Shown piece by piece: positions 33,103 through 41,478 of a stretch of DNA of 64,000 nucleotides (within the stretch, counting starts at the first letter, position 1; each line of letters begins with the position of its first letter). A model generated the notes under the pieces. The model was not told where the DNA came from. It searched no databases and saw only the letters and a list, made by a program, of their open reading frames with translations. Source of the stretch: a halophilic archaeon (GTDB lineage Archaea > Halobacteriota > Halobacteria > Halobacteriales > Haladaptataceae). Where the stretch lies: NCBI GenBank assembly GCA_003298465.1, contig QNGA01000009.1, forward strand, positions 182,910 through 246,909, read 5' to 3'. Made by a program: the position numbers and the translations under genes.

Positions 33103-33540
33103 TTAGTTGATCTGAGTAGTTAGCTGCTCTCGCCGGATAGTTTCAAGATCTCCTGCTAATCGTTCCCTGTCATCGGTTGCAAGCACGAGCATGTTGGGCG
33201 CAGTTGTGCAGGTTGGTCGATCGCCGGCTCGAAACCCGGCGTCTTCGGCGGGAGGAAGCTGTACCTGATAGCCGTTGCCGGCGATCTGAATCGAGGCGTC
33301 CATTACACGATGAAGCGACGATGTGTCACGAGCAGCCGTCGCCGCCAACTCTGCCACATCATCGTCGTCAACCCGGTCGGTACCTGTGATGAGGAGAAGC
33401 CCATCGAACGCGAACACGCGGACATCGGCTCGCCGTGTTGCGTCACCATTCTTGTCTTCCTCGACGAGTCCCGCCGTCCGGGCTGGCTTCGTGATCTGGA
33501 GCGCGAGGCCATCGCCGGACTGCTTGATTCGATTCGGCAT
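33103..33540 (-). CDS. AbrB-like domain protein, unknown function
   Basis: 145 residues. The second half has GNGYQVQLPPAEDAGFRAGD and RPTCTTAPNMLVLATDD, the swapped-hairpin pattern of AbrB/SpoVT DNA-binding proteins (LP...GFRAGD). The first half (SGDGLALQITKPARTAGLVE) has a similar strand pattern and may be a second, weaker copy. Stand-alone. Antitoxin or transcription-factor role is possible; no toxin gene adjoins. Confidence 0.5.
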   Translation of the reverse strand: MPNRIKQSGDGLALQITKPARTAGLVEEDKNGDATRRADVRVFAFDGLLLITGTDRVDDDDVAELAATAARDTSSLHRVMDASIQIAGNGYQVQLPPAEDAGFRAGDRPTCTTAPNMLVLATDDRERLAGDLETIRREQLTTQIN

Positions 33541-33902
33541 TATTGGTTAGTATATTATGGTAACTTAAGAATCTTCGTCTCATCTGTGCTCCGGTTCGTT
33601 GTGAGGGGAATTCCAGTCTGGGGGAGCACGAGAGCTGTTTTCGAGGGAGAGTGGTTAGCGCCACTCATGGATCTGATCTACTTTTACTTTTGCTCCGGTT
33701 GGCTCACATCTTTTACCACCGGATGCAAACAATGGACTGCAGTCACAGTGGCATACCAGACGACACCGCCGCACGCCACCTCAAGCCTCAGCATAACCCG
33801 TCGTCTGGTTCTGTCCCCTTGTGCTGTCGATCTGATCCTCGCTCCCATAGTCCGCATGTCACGGAGAGTTTACCCGTTCGCTTCTCAAATCTAGAGATAC
33901 GT

Positions 33903-34139
33903 ATGGTATTGAATGGTGAACCGTCGCTGCCACCACTCGCCCAAGATGCTCTTGACGCACTCAAATCTGCAGCGCCGCACGACGAGAGCTTCAGCTACGA
34001 CCGTGCTTATACAATTCTCGCTGAGAAAGAAGACCTCAGCCAACCAGCGGCTGATGATACCATCGAGCATCTCCTACTCAAAGGACACCTCTATGAGGTT
34101 AAAGGCGATCTTCGGCTCACGAGCTGTGACGAGCACTAA
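33903..34139 (+). CDS. Small winged-helix-like protein (paralogue of the 15.1-kb gene)
   Basis: 78 residues from ATG 33903; the frame is open further upstream to 33651 but without domain character. LPPLAQDALDALKSAAPHDE then SFSYDRAYTILAEKEDLSQ and IEHLLLKGHLYEVKGDLRL. Near-identical in layout and most core residues to the protein at 15109-15342. Confidence 0.65.
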   Translation: MVLNGEPSLPPLAQDALDALKSAAPHDESFSYDRAYTILAEKEDLSQPAADDTIEHLLLKGHLYEVKGDLRLTSCDEH

Positions 34140-34409
34140 GATGACGCATCTTCTACGCTCAACTGAGGTCGAATACTTCCGTTGCTCGCTCTAAACCAAC
34201 AGACGACAATGGGAAGTAGACAGGCTCAGACGTGAAAAGATCTAGAGAATATCAGAATAGTAACCTGTTTGGTATCGTCGACCATTTTCCAAAAATAAAG
34301 CCGCTCACCACTGTCGTAAATGGCAGTGCTCGTTCTATCTTTCTGGGAATTGGAGGGGTCGTTATTCGTGTGCCACCGATAGCCGATAACGTCGTCGTCA
34401 CTCCCACAA

Positions 34410-34922
34410 ATGCCGGATACACGTACTCGCATCGAACTTCAAATTCAGCGCAACCCAGGAATTCATTTTAACGAACTCGTACGATCGGGTGAGTTTGCTT
34501 CTGGCCAAATTCAGTATCACGTCCGTCGATTGCTGGACGACGAGAGCATCATTGACGAACAGCTATACGGCCGCACTCACTACTACTCACCAACGTTCGA
34601 TCCGTGGGAACGGCAGCTTCTCGCACTATTCCGTCGAGAAACGTCTCGGGATATTATCGGCTATCTTCTCGAACATGATGCCACACGTCCGCAGACCGTC
34701 GCTGACGAACTCGGTATTGCTCGAAGTACGTTGGAGTGGCATCTTGACCGCCTCGTTGAACAGGATATCGTTGTCAAGAAGCGCGATCGTCGAAATCGTG
34801 TAACACTTGTTGTAAAACAGCCTGACCGAACCCGATCATTGCTCATAGAAATCTCGCCGTCGATTCCGGATCGATTCATTGACCGATTCACCCGGCTAAT
34901 CGATGATTTACTCGCCGAATAG
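34410..34922 (+). CDS. Two-domain winged-helix regulator
   Basis: 170 residues with two winged helices. The first (about 1-65) begins DTRTRIELQIQRNPGIHFNE with ASGQIQYHVRRLLDDESIID as recognition region. The second (about 70-140) has TSRDIIGYLLEHDATRPQTV then LGIARSTLEWHLDRLVEQDI. This duplicated MarR/ArsR-like layout is common in haloarchaea. No adjacent partner on the same strand; ligand unknown. Confidence 0.8.
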   Translation: MPDTRTRIELQIQRNPGIHFNELVRSGEFASGQIQYHVRRLLDDESIIDEQLYGRTHYYSPTFDPWERQLLALFRRETSRDIIGYLLEHDATRPQTVADELGIARSTLEWHLDRLVEQDIVVKKRDRRNRVTLVVKQPDRTRSLLIEISPSIPDRFIDRFTRLIDDLLAE

Positions 34923-34985
34923 TCGAAATTGAGTATTTTCAGACTATCCTCAAAGCTAGGCTCCATCGAATAGGAACTAAATTGA

Positions 34986-35008
34986 GCTACCCACGGCTTT
35001 AGCCGTGG
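34986..35008. repeat. Solo hairpin resembling an IS605 right end
   Basis: ACCCACGGCT-TT-AGCCGTGGGT, a perfect 10-bp stem with a two-base loop, followed by a short T-rich stretch. It resembles the hairpin after the TnpB gene at 63.6 kb (CACGGCC-TTTA-GGCCGTAG). Could equally act as a bidirectional terminator for the regulator at 34922. Confidence 0.45.
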
Positions 35009-35051
35009 GTGTTCTCTTGCATCTCGTATAAAAAACGAGGGATTATCTCGT

Positions 35052-35201
35052 TTAGCCCAAATTCGAGATCGCGTCGTCGATATTGAAGTCCTGAGTGGTT
35101 TCAGTTCCTTCCTCACTTCGGTTGACCTCCTCCTTTTCCTCATCAATTTTCACTTCCGGCCCCTCCTCGTCGGTAAACTCCGTATTAACTCCCCATGGCA
35201 T
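35052..35201 (-). CDS. 49-residue acidic protein
   Basis: Starts MPWGVNTEFTDEEGPEVKID and ends TTQDFNIDDAISNLG; 17 acidic residues, no hydrophobic core. A Shine-Dalgarno-like GAGG lies nine bases before the ATG. Haloarchaeal codon use and composition look real. Unknown function; it could be a small protein inhibitor or a leader product. Nothing of known function overlaps it. The remaining 35202-35545 shows no gene. Confidence 0.5.
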   Translation of the reverse strand: MPWGVNTEFTDEEGPEVKIDEEKEEVNRSEEGTETTQDFNIDDAISNLG

Positions 35202-35545
35202 GTTATCGTTCCTCGAGATGAATGTACGCGATATTTGGATTGATGCTGTCTACTGGATACTGTTTCGATTCCATGGACCGATGATTCATTTGGGATACCT
35301 CTACTGGACGGAGTGATATATTTGTTGGTTTCTCACTTGCGATAATTATACTATGGGGGTCATTGACACCCTCTCCGCGCTAAAGAGCAAGGATTCCACA
35401 AAGTAGATATCCGGGTTGCACAGAGCGGATCCGCCGAAAATGGCGGCTGCCGAGCCGACTCGATCCATTTTCCCGACAATCGTGTTCGAACGGCTGCTTT
35501 CATTGAACTACACGATGAAGCTCTCAAGCGCGGTGTCGTGAGCGG

Positions 35546-36865
35546 TTAAGCCTGCGCCACGCTGACGACGTTGTTGAGAGCCGTTTCGAGGAGGTCGATT
35601 GCAAGGTCGAGTTCGCGCTCGGTGACATCGAGTGGCGGAAGCAGTCGAAGCGACCGCTTGCCGCACCCGAGCGTGAGCAGACCTTCCGACAGCGCGGCTT
35701 CCAGCGCCTCGTTGCGACGTTCTTTAGTATCGAACTCGATGGCCGTCATCAGGCCAAGGCCGCGAACGTCAGTGATACAGTTCGTGCGTTCGGCGAGCCA
35801 GTTGAGGTTGTTTCGGAGGTACGCTCCTTTTTCGGCGGCGTTCGACATCAGATTCTGTTCTTCGATGATTTCGAGCGTCAGCGCGCCTTGAATCGACGCG
35901 AGAATGTCGCCCGCGCCCCACGTCGACGAAAGGCGCGCTTCAGTGTCAGGGAACAGTTCCTCGTTCGACACCGTCGCACCGACGCGGAGTGCCTTCGCGC
36001 TGGTGATGACATCCGGTTCGAGATCGTAGTGGTCTGAGGCCCACATCTCGCCGGTTCGGCCCACGCCGGACTGAATTTCATCGGCGATGACAGGAATATC
36101 GTGGTTGTTACAAATGACCTGTACCTCGCGCATGAACTCTTCGCTCGGCACGTGGTAGCCGCCCTCACCTTGGACGGGTTCAAGGATGAGGAATGCAACT
36201 TGGTCGGCCGGGAGATGGCCGTGCTTGGAGTCGAGTTTGTCGCGAAGTCCTTCGAGCCCTTCCATCGAGTACGGAACGTCGTGAATGCCGCTTACTTCAG
36301 GGAACTTTCGCCGGTGGACGGACTTTGAGCGGTTGAGCGAGAGCGCGCCGAGGGTCCGGCCGTGGAACGCGCCTTCGAAGGTAATGCCGTACTTCGGTGT
36401 CTCGCAATAATCGTAGCAGATTTTGATGGCGTTCTCGACCGCTTCAGCTCCGGAGTTTGACAGAAAAACCGTGTCCATCCCGTAGTGGTCCGTGACGTCG
36501 GTCAGGAGGTCCATGAGGTGAGATGGGCCGGGAAGTGACGTGGTCTCCGGCATGCCGCCGGTACTCACGTAGAAATCCTGTCCCGCGATTTTCATCGGGT
36601 CGACGAGATCGAAGTCATCGAGACGGTTTTCCAGTTTGGGATTGTTATACCCGAGCGGCGCAGCTGCGACGTGGCTGGTGAAATCCAGCAGTACGTTGCC
36701 GTCAGGGTCGGTACAGAACGGCCCAATTGCGTCCTTCGTGATGTCCCAGACGAACTCGTAGACATATGTGCTGGTCGCCGCTGTCTCTTGATGGTACTCG
36801 ACCCATTCCGTCGCCTTCGGACCGGGAAGCGATGTGACAGTCGGCTCGACAGAATCTCGATCCAT
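35546..36865 (-). CDS. PLP-dependent class-III aminotransferase (GABA/ornithine type)
   Basis: 439 residues from the Met at 36865. Family features in order: FLSNSGAEAVENAIKICYDY (cofactor phosphate loop), FHGRTLGALSL, LILEPVQGEGGYHVPSEEFM, VIADEIQSGVGRTGEMWASD and the Schiff-base Lys in PDVITSAKALRVG. It transfers an amino group from an omega-amino acid to 2-oxoglutarate or pyruvate. With the IclR regulator and the NhaC-type antiporter upstream it suggests uptake and catabolism of an amino compound. The exact substrate cannot be read from sequence. Confidence 0.9.
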   Translation of the reverse strand: MDRDSVEPTVTSLPGPKATEWVEYHQETAATSTYVYEFVWDITKDAIGPFCTDPDGNVLLDFTSHVAAAPLGYNNPKLENRLDDFDLVDPMKIAGQDFYVSTGGMPETTSLPGPSHLMDLLTDVTDHYGMDTVFLSNSGAEAVENAIKICYDYCETPKYGITFEGAFHGRTLGALSLNRSKSVHRRKFPEVSGIHDVPYSMEGLEGLRDKLDSKHGHLPADQVAFLILEPVQGEGGYHVPSEEFMREVQVICNNHDIPVIADEIQSGVGRTGEMWASDHYDLEPDVITSAKALRVGATVSNEELFPDTEARLSSTWGAGDILASIQGALTLEIIEEQNLMSNAAEKGAYLRNNLNWLAERTNCITDVRGLGLMTAIEFDTKERRNEALEAALSEGLLTLGCGKRSLRLLPPLDVTERELDLAIDLLETALNNVVSVAQA

Positions 36866-37116
36866 ACAACCGCTGTATTTCACAAACATACATAAAACTG
36901 CCTAATAAAGTCTACATCTAACCGAATATTCCAACTCACTCCCTAATCGTCGATTTCTATCCAGTCTCCCTTTGATAATAACGAACAAAATCGTATCGTG
37001 TGGGTCAGAAATAAATCGAGAATAGTTGACGTACCTGACGTACAGCACTAGTATTCGTTCATAGTCACATCGCACCGCGTTCAAACGCGTTTAGAAATAT
37101 CAAACTCATCCGGAGG

Positions 37117-37920
37117 TTAATGGTTCGGTTCGAACACGGTCGTTTCGAGATTTACCTCGATGATATTCGCCGCCTGCATCACGAGTTCGGGAATCTCCGA
37201 CTGAAAACGTTCTCCGGAGAGTCTACTCGTCGGTGCCGTGACGCTAACCGCGCCGCAAACATCGCCGTCAACGCCGCGAATCGGTGCGCCAATCGACCGC
37301 ATTCCCCGGAGCTCTTCTTCGTCGTTGACGGCGTAGCCCTGTTCACGGATTCGCTTGAGTTCGCGAAACAATCGATCTGGGTCAGAGATGGTGTTTTCGG
37401 TCTGCTCGATAAGGCCCTGCTCGTCAATGATGTCATGGACACGCTCCTCGTCGAAATGGCCGAGCATCGCCTTTCCGGTCGACGTGCAGTGGAGATACTG
37501 CGGCGCTTCGCGCATCTGAAGGTGGTAGTCCATAGCGACAGCGTTGTCGCCACGACTCTCGTAAATCGTCACCTCCTTACCACAGTAGGTGACGGTCAAA
37601 TGAACGTACTCGCTGGTCTGCTCCGCGAGCTTATCAACCTCGACCTGCCCCGCGCGGTATAATTCCGTCTCGTTTCGGACGGTCTCTCCCATCGTGACGA
37701 ACCGGAATCCGAGGCAATAGTGATCACCGGACTTAGTGATGAACCCCTCTTCTTCGAGCGTTGAGAGGTAAGTGTGCACAGTTCCTTTTGACACATCAAG
37801 GTCGCCGCAGAGGTCGCCAAACGTCGGTTCGGACTGTCGCTGTATCGTGGCTAGTATCTTACTCGCAGTCTGTACGGATTTGATTCGACGCGGGGCGTCC
37901 GATTGTTGACTGTCGTTCAT
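37117..37920 (-). CDS. IclR-family transcriptional regulator
   Basis: 267 residues from ATG 37920 (MNDSQQSDAPRRIKSVQTAS). The winged helix (about 14-75) has FGDLCGDLDVSKGTVHTYLS; the effector domain (about 85-260) has EYVHLTVTYCGKEVTIYESR, LHCTSTGKAMLGHF and MRSIGAPIRGVDGDVCGAVS. A longer frame to 38031 adds a basic, unlikely N-terminus. It likely controls the aminotransferase (251 bp downstream) and the divergent NhaC gene. Confidence 0.9.
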   Translation of the reverse strand: MNDSQQSDAPRRIKSVQTASKILATIQRQSEPTFGDLCGDLDVSKGTVHTYLSTLEEEGFITKSGDHYCLGFRFVTMGETVRNETELYRAGQVEVDKLAEQTSEYVHLTVTYCGKEVTIYESRGDNAVAMDYHLQMREAPQYLHCTSTGKAMLGHFDEERVHDIIDEQGLIEQTENTISDPDRLFRELKRIREQGYAVNDEEELRGMRSIGAPIRGVDGDVCGAVSVTAPTSRLSGERFQSEIPELVMQAANIIEVNLETTVFEPNH

Positions 37921-38055
37921 ACACACACAAATCCAGCGGGGTAGTATTAGTTCTGTTATATCAAACGGCTGGTCGGCCTGCCGTGTTTTATGTCCAATTC
38001 CAGCCACCATGCGTTTGTATTTGTCAAACATAGATGGCTAAAACCTCCAAATAAA

Positions 38056-38066
38056 AATTTATATGG
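38056..38066 (+). promoter_or_regulatory. TATA-like promoter element of the NhaC unit
   Basis: AATTTATATGG lies about 30 nt before an ATG at 38091, the distance expected for a leaderless haloarchaeal transcript. Confidence 0.4.
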
Positions 38067-38090
38067 TACATTCAGGATTGTTTGAGTGGT

Positions 38091-38306
38091 ATGAATTGTC
38101 AACCATACGGCCACCGCCAGCATGCCGCTGCGGGGAACTGGTTGCGAGCGTTCACGTATCAGCTTTCCATTTCTTTCAGTAAGACTGGGGATACAGCACT
38201 AGGTGACGACGCCTTCTCGGTCTCACGGGTGGAAGACGGTGACTCTACCGCTGGGCAAGCGGATGACGTTCGACAGCGTCCCGTGGAGGTGTCTCGATGG
38301 GATTAG
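38091..38306 (+). CDS. Small protein/uORF ahead of nhaC
   Basis: 71 residues (MNCQPYGHRQHAAAGNWLRA ... RPVEVSRWD). Starts at the leaderless position after a TATA-like element and its stop overlaps the NhaC start by ten bases, so it may couple translation to nhaC. No family recognised; composition is less acidic than typical proteins here. Could be a real small protein, a regulatory upstream ORF, or chance. Confidence 0.35.
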   Translation: MNCQPYGHRQHAAAGNWLRAFTYQLSISFSKTGDTALGDDAFSVSRVEDGDSTAGQADDVRQRPVEVSRWD

Positions 38307-39766
38307 CGTTCGAACCCCAGCTGTACGAGGATATCAACGCTGAAGAACGGCCCTCGCTTCTCGAAGCGTTGGTCCCCGTCTTCGGGATGCTCGTCTTCCT
38401 CGGCGTTGGAATTGCCGTCTACGGGCTTGACCCACAGTTCCCACTCTTTTGGGGAATTACCTTTACTGGCCTCTTCAGCCGCTACTGGCTCGATATCACG
38501 TGGGACGAACTCTACAACGGAATTACGGATAGCCTCCACATGGGAATTCAGGTCATCCTTATCATGTTCGTCGTCTATGCACTCATTGCCACGTGGGTCG
38601 CTGCGGGAACAATTCCAAGCCTAATGTACTATGGCCTCGAACTGCTAACACCGGAGATTTTCCTGCCCATCACGGCGGTGCTCGCGGCGGTTGTCACGTT
38701 CGCCATCGGATCGTCGTGGACGGCCGCCGGGACGCTCGGCGTCTCGTTTATCGGCATCGGTGCCGGCCTCGGTATCCCTGCACCAATGACCGCTGGTGCC
38801 ATCCTCTCAGGAGCGTACATGGGTGACAAGCAGTCACCACTTTCGGATACAACGAACCTCGCTGCTGCGGTAACGAACACCGACCTCTTCGACCACGTTA
38901 GCGCCATGCGAGACAGTTCCGCCGTCGCATTCATCATCGCGGTCGTGCTGTACGCCGTCCTCGGAATCCAATCCTCTGGCCACATCCCGGTAGGCCGTAT
39001 CGCCGAGATACAGGACGCACTCACCGGATCGTACACCATTTCGGCACTCACATTCGTCCCACTTCTCATCACGTTCGGACTCGCCATCTACGGTATTCCC
39101 GCGCTCCCGACACTCGGCGCAGGTGTGTTCGCAGGCGCGATAACGTCGATCACGATGCAGGGCACCAAGTTTGCGGCCGTATGGTCGATTGCGCAATCCG
39201 GAACAAACCCCTCAACCGGCATGGATCTCGTCAACGGCCTGCTGGCCAGCGGTGGCATGATCGGTGGTGCATGGGTCGTCACCATCGCCATTGCCGCCCT
39301 CTCGCTCGGTGGCATGCTCGAACGTGCCGGCATTCTGGCCGTACTCGCGTACCACCTCGGCCGTCTGAGCCGTGGCGTCGCGAGTCTAACCGGTGTAACC
39401 GCTATCTCTGCGGTATCAATTAACATCCTCGCCGCAGAGCAGTATATCAGTATTGTCGTCCCCGGAATCACGCTCCGGAACCTCTACGAAGAACAGGGAC
39501 TCCAAAGCGAAAACCTCTCACGGGCAATCGAATCTGCTGGAACAACAACGAGCGCACTTATCCCGTGGAACAGCGGGGCGCTCTTCATGGCCGGAACGCT
39601 CGGCGTCGACACTCTTGAGTACGCGCCGTACTACTTCTTCGGCCTCCTCTCGCCGCTCATCTTACTCCTAATGGGGATCACAGGTTGGCAAATCACGTAC
39701 AAAGAGGGTGCTTCCCCTGCCAGTGCCGGTGAAAATCACGGGTCGCCGTCGACTACCGATGACTGA
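38297..39766 (+). CDS. nhaC: NhaC-family Na+/H+ antiporter
   Basis: 489 residues, about eleven to twelve membrane helices. Family motifs include ALIATWVAAGTIPSLMYYGL, VTFAIGSSWTAAGTLGVSFI and SPLSDTTNLAAAVTNTDLFD (conserved polar site of helix V). A strong Shine-Dalgarno (GGAGGTG) precedes the ATG. NhaC-type proteins also include malate-lactate and amino-acid antiporters, so with the aminotransferase this may be a substrate/Na+ antiporter rather than a pure pH regulator. Confidence 0.85.
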   Translation: MGLAFEPQLYEDINAEERPSLLEALVPVFGMLVFLGVGIAVYGLDPQFPLFWGITFTGLFSRYWLDITWDELYNGITDSLHMGIQVILIMFVVYALIATWVAAGTIPSLMYYGLELLTPEIFLPITAVLAAVVTFAIGSSWTAAGTLGVSFIGIGAGLGIPAPMTAGAILSGAYMGDKQSPLSDTTNLAAAVTNTDLFDHVSAMRDSSAVAFIIAVVLYAVLGIQSSGHIPVGRIAEIQDALTGSYTISALTFVPLLITFGLAIYGIPALPTLGAGVFAGAITSITMQGTKFAAVWSIAQSGTNPSTGMDLVNGLLASGGMIGGAWVVTIAIAALSLGGMLERAGILAVLAYHLGRLSRGVASLTGVTAISAVSINILAAEQYISIVVPGITLRNLYEEQGLQSENLSRAIESAGTTTSALIPWNSGALFMAGTLGVDTLEYAPYYFFGLLSPLILLLMGITGWQITYKEGASPASAGENHGSPSTTDD

Positions 39767-40319
39767 GGTCCATCCGCGCTATCCTCGCGCTTCACTCCTC
39801 ACCTGATCAGCTTAATTCAAGATAGAGTCCTCGACTCGAAGAAGGAGCCGAGTGAGCAGCCGTCCTCCCCCGGTTCTTCGTCCAATACTTGCTGAGGTAT
39901 ATTTCGAAAGCCCTTGGAGTTCCTCTCCAGAACCACCGCTGTAAGCACATCTAGTTGCTAATCGGGTAAAAGCCGATACTGAACCCGAATTTTCACATAT
40001 ATCATAGGGGTCAGAACACACTAATGTACTGCCTAAAACTTAGGATTAGAAAATAGAAAAAGACTATACTATCGTCTTGATGAGTGGATACGCGCTCTCT
40101 CTCGGATATCCCATTCGCTATGGCCCTATTCGGCTCTGTTGAAATCCTCAGATCATGATAGGAAAGTCGACCGAGCACGTGCGTTGCTCGACCGTACGCT
40201 TGCTGTAGCTATAATCTGGAAGTGAACACCGGATACTTGCTGAATACTATTCTACTAACCTCGAACAAGCTGGAATACTCTCCAGGCATCTCATTTCTCG
40301 GCTACAGCCCCCAATTACA

Positions 40320-40329
40320 GTGATATCAC
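40320..40329. repeat. Palindrome GTGATATCAC, copy 1
   Basis: Perfect 10-bp palindrome. Two more copies occur at 40696-40705 and 40787-40796. Expected by chance less than once in the window; also found once inside the stress-protein gene at 1461. Confidence 0.4.
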
Positions 40330-40544
40330 AATCCCAGATTTTCTCGTCGTCCGAGTGCCACCGACAACACCCCTGGGACGGGAGTGTAACACTCTGCTGA
40401 CCACGGTCATTTACAGTCACACCGGTCGAAATCACGTGCTCATTCTCTCCTATAGAAGTTTAACCTAGCTGTCTATATTAGAAACCTTTAAACAGCTAGT
40501 GAATATAAATTTCCGTACGGCACAGATTGGAGTGACGGACGACC

Positions 40545-40715
40545 ATGAGTCGTCCGGAACGGCACGACACCGTTGCTCTGCGTGTGGTTTTCTTGTTCTG
40601 CGTGCACTCGACGGCTCACTGGCGTGAGCATCTTGTGTTGTTTTCCGGCCCCATAGATTGGTGGCGGAGCGTGGACGAGAACAACAGCACCGATTGTGAT
40701 ATCACTCGTTACTAG
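40545..40715 (+). CDS. Possible 56-residue protein
   Basis: MSRPERHDTVALRVVFLFCV then HSTAHWREHLVLFSGPIDWW and ends CDITRY. It has a TATA-like AATATAAAT at 40502-40510 and GGAGTGA nine bases before the ATG. One hydrophobic segment (about 9-21). The last codons overlap a GTGATATCAC palindrome. Unknown family; could be spurious. Confidence 0.3.
   Translation: MSRPERHDTVALRVVFLFCVHSTAHWREHLVLFSGPIDWWRSVDENNSTDCDITRY
40696..40705. repeat. Palindrome GTGATATCAC, copy 2
   Basis: Second of the three clustered copies. Confidence 0.4.
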
Positions 40716-40786
40716 GGGTGTCTTGGAGTGGTGAGCGTCGGTTTCATTCGATACGTGGTGTCCCGGTGGCTGCTGACACCCGTCGA

Positions 40787-40796
40787 GTGATATCAC
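40787..40796. repeat. Palindrome GTGATATCAC, copy 3
   Basis: Third of the three clustered copies; 91 bp from copy 2. Confidence 0.4.
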
Positions 40797-41113
40797 CCGT
40801 GTCGGCCTGTCATCACCTCCGATGCAGCATCGAGCATTCCATCACGTAGTACGTCATTGACGGACGGGACCGGCATCTACAGACAAAGAGGCCTAGCCGC
40901 CGCGGTGAAGCTGTCGCTCACACTAATTAGCCGGTCCACACTCTGCTTCGATATCTCGATCAACACTGACACCGAGCATAATAGTCCGGTTGGTGCGAGA
41001 AATCTCGACCGTGACACGACGAAAACCAGCATCACGATTCTAGACTAGCGTGAGGCTGTGCTACGTATAGGGCGTAGATTCTACGCTACTGCTGGTTTCT
41101 GAGATGAAAGCCG

Positions 41114-41353
41114 CTAAGTCCACCGACGCGCGATCTCGTAGGCGACTATGGTGGAAAGTAGAACAGCAGGCAAGACGAAAAAGATTTCATCAATCGTTGG
41201 CCCAGATTGCATCACAGTGCTGTAAAAACAGAGTACACCGGTGGCTATGACACCAACCACGGTTGCGACGTAATTCGGATCACTCCACGACGATGGAAAC
41301 GCCGCCAGGGACATGGGATAGTCTCCTGGCTCGCACTTCGTATAGCTACTCAT
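41114..41353 (-). CDS. Small membrane protein, unknown
   Basis: 79 residues, or 66 from the Met at 41314. Two hydrophobic helices (about 28-47 VATVVGVIATGVLCFYSTVM and 53-73) separated by a short loop. No family recognised. It lies downstream of the six-gene operon on the same strand, separated by 125 bp. Confidence 0.5.
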   Translation of the reverse strand: MSSYTKCEPGDYPMSLAAFPSSWSDPNYVATVVGVIATGVLCFYSTVMQSGPTIDEIFFVLPAVLLSTIVAYEIARRWT

Positions 41354-41478
41354 ACAGGAATACTATCCCGACCGGTTTGCATTACGTATGTATTGCCTAC
41401 TGAGAGTGGCGTTGCGTCGCGCTGACGAGTGCTGCCGCTACCGGCGCTAGGGCGACCATCACTGACGCTGGTCGGTAG

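Larger units (their letters stand above)
39767..41113. other. Gene-poor stretch with short frames and a repeated palindrome
   Basis: About 1.35 kb with no recognised gene. The palindrome GTGATATCAC occurs at 40320, 40696 and 40787. Possible small genes are listed separately (40545-40715). Minus-strand frames at 40836-40920 (MPVPSVNDVLRDGMLDAASE) and 40247-40435 look like scraps. Region 39990-40110 is AT-rich. Confidence 0.4.
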
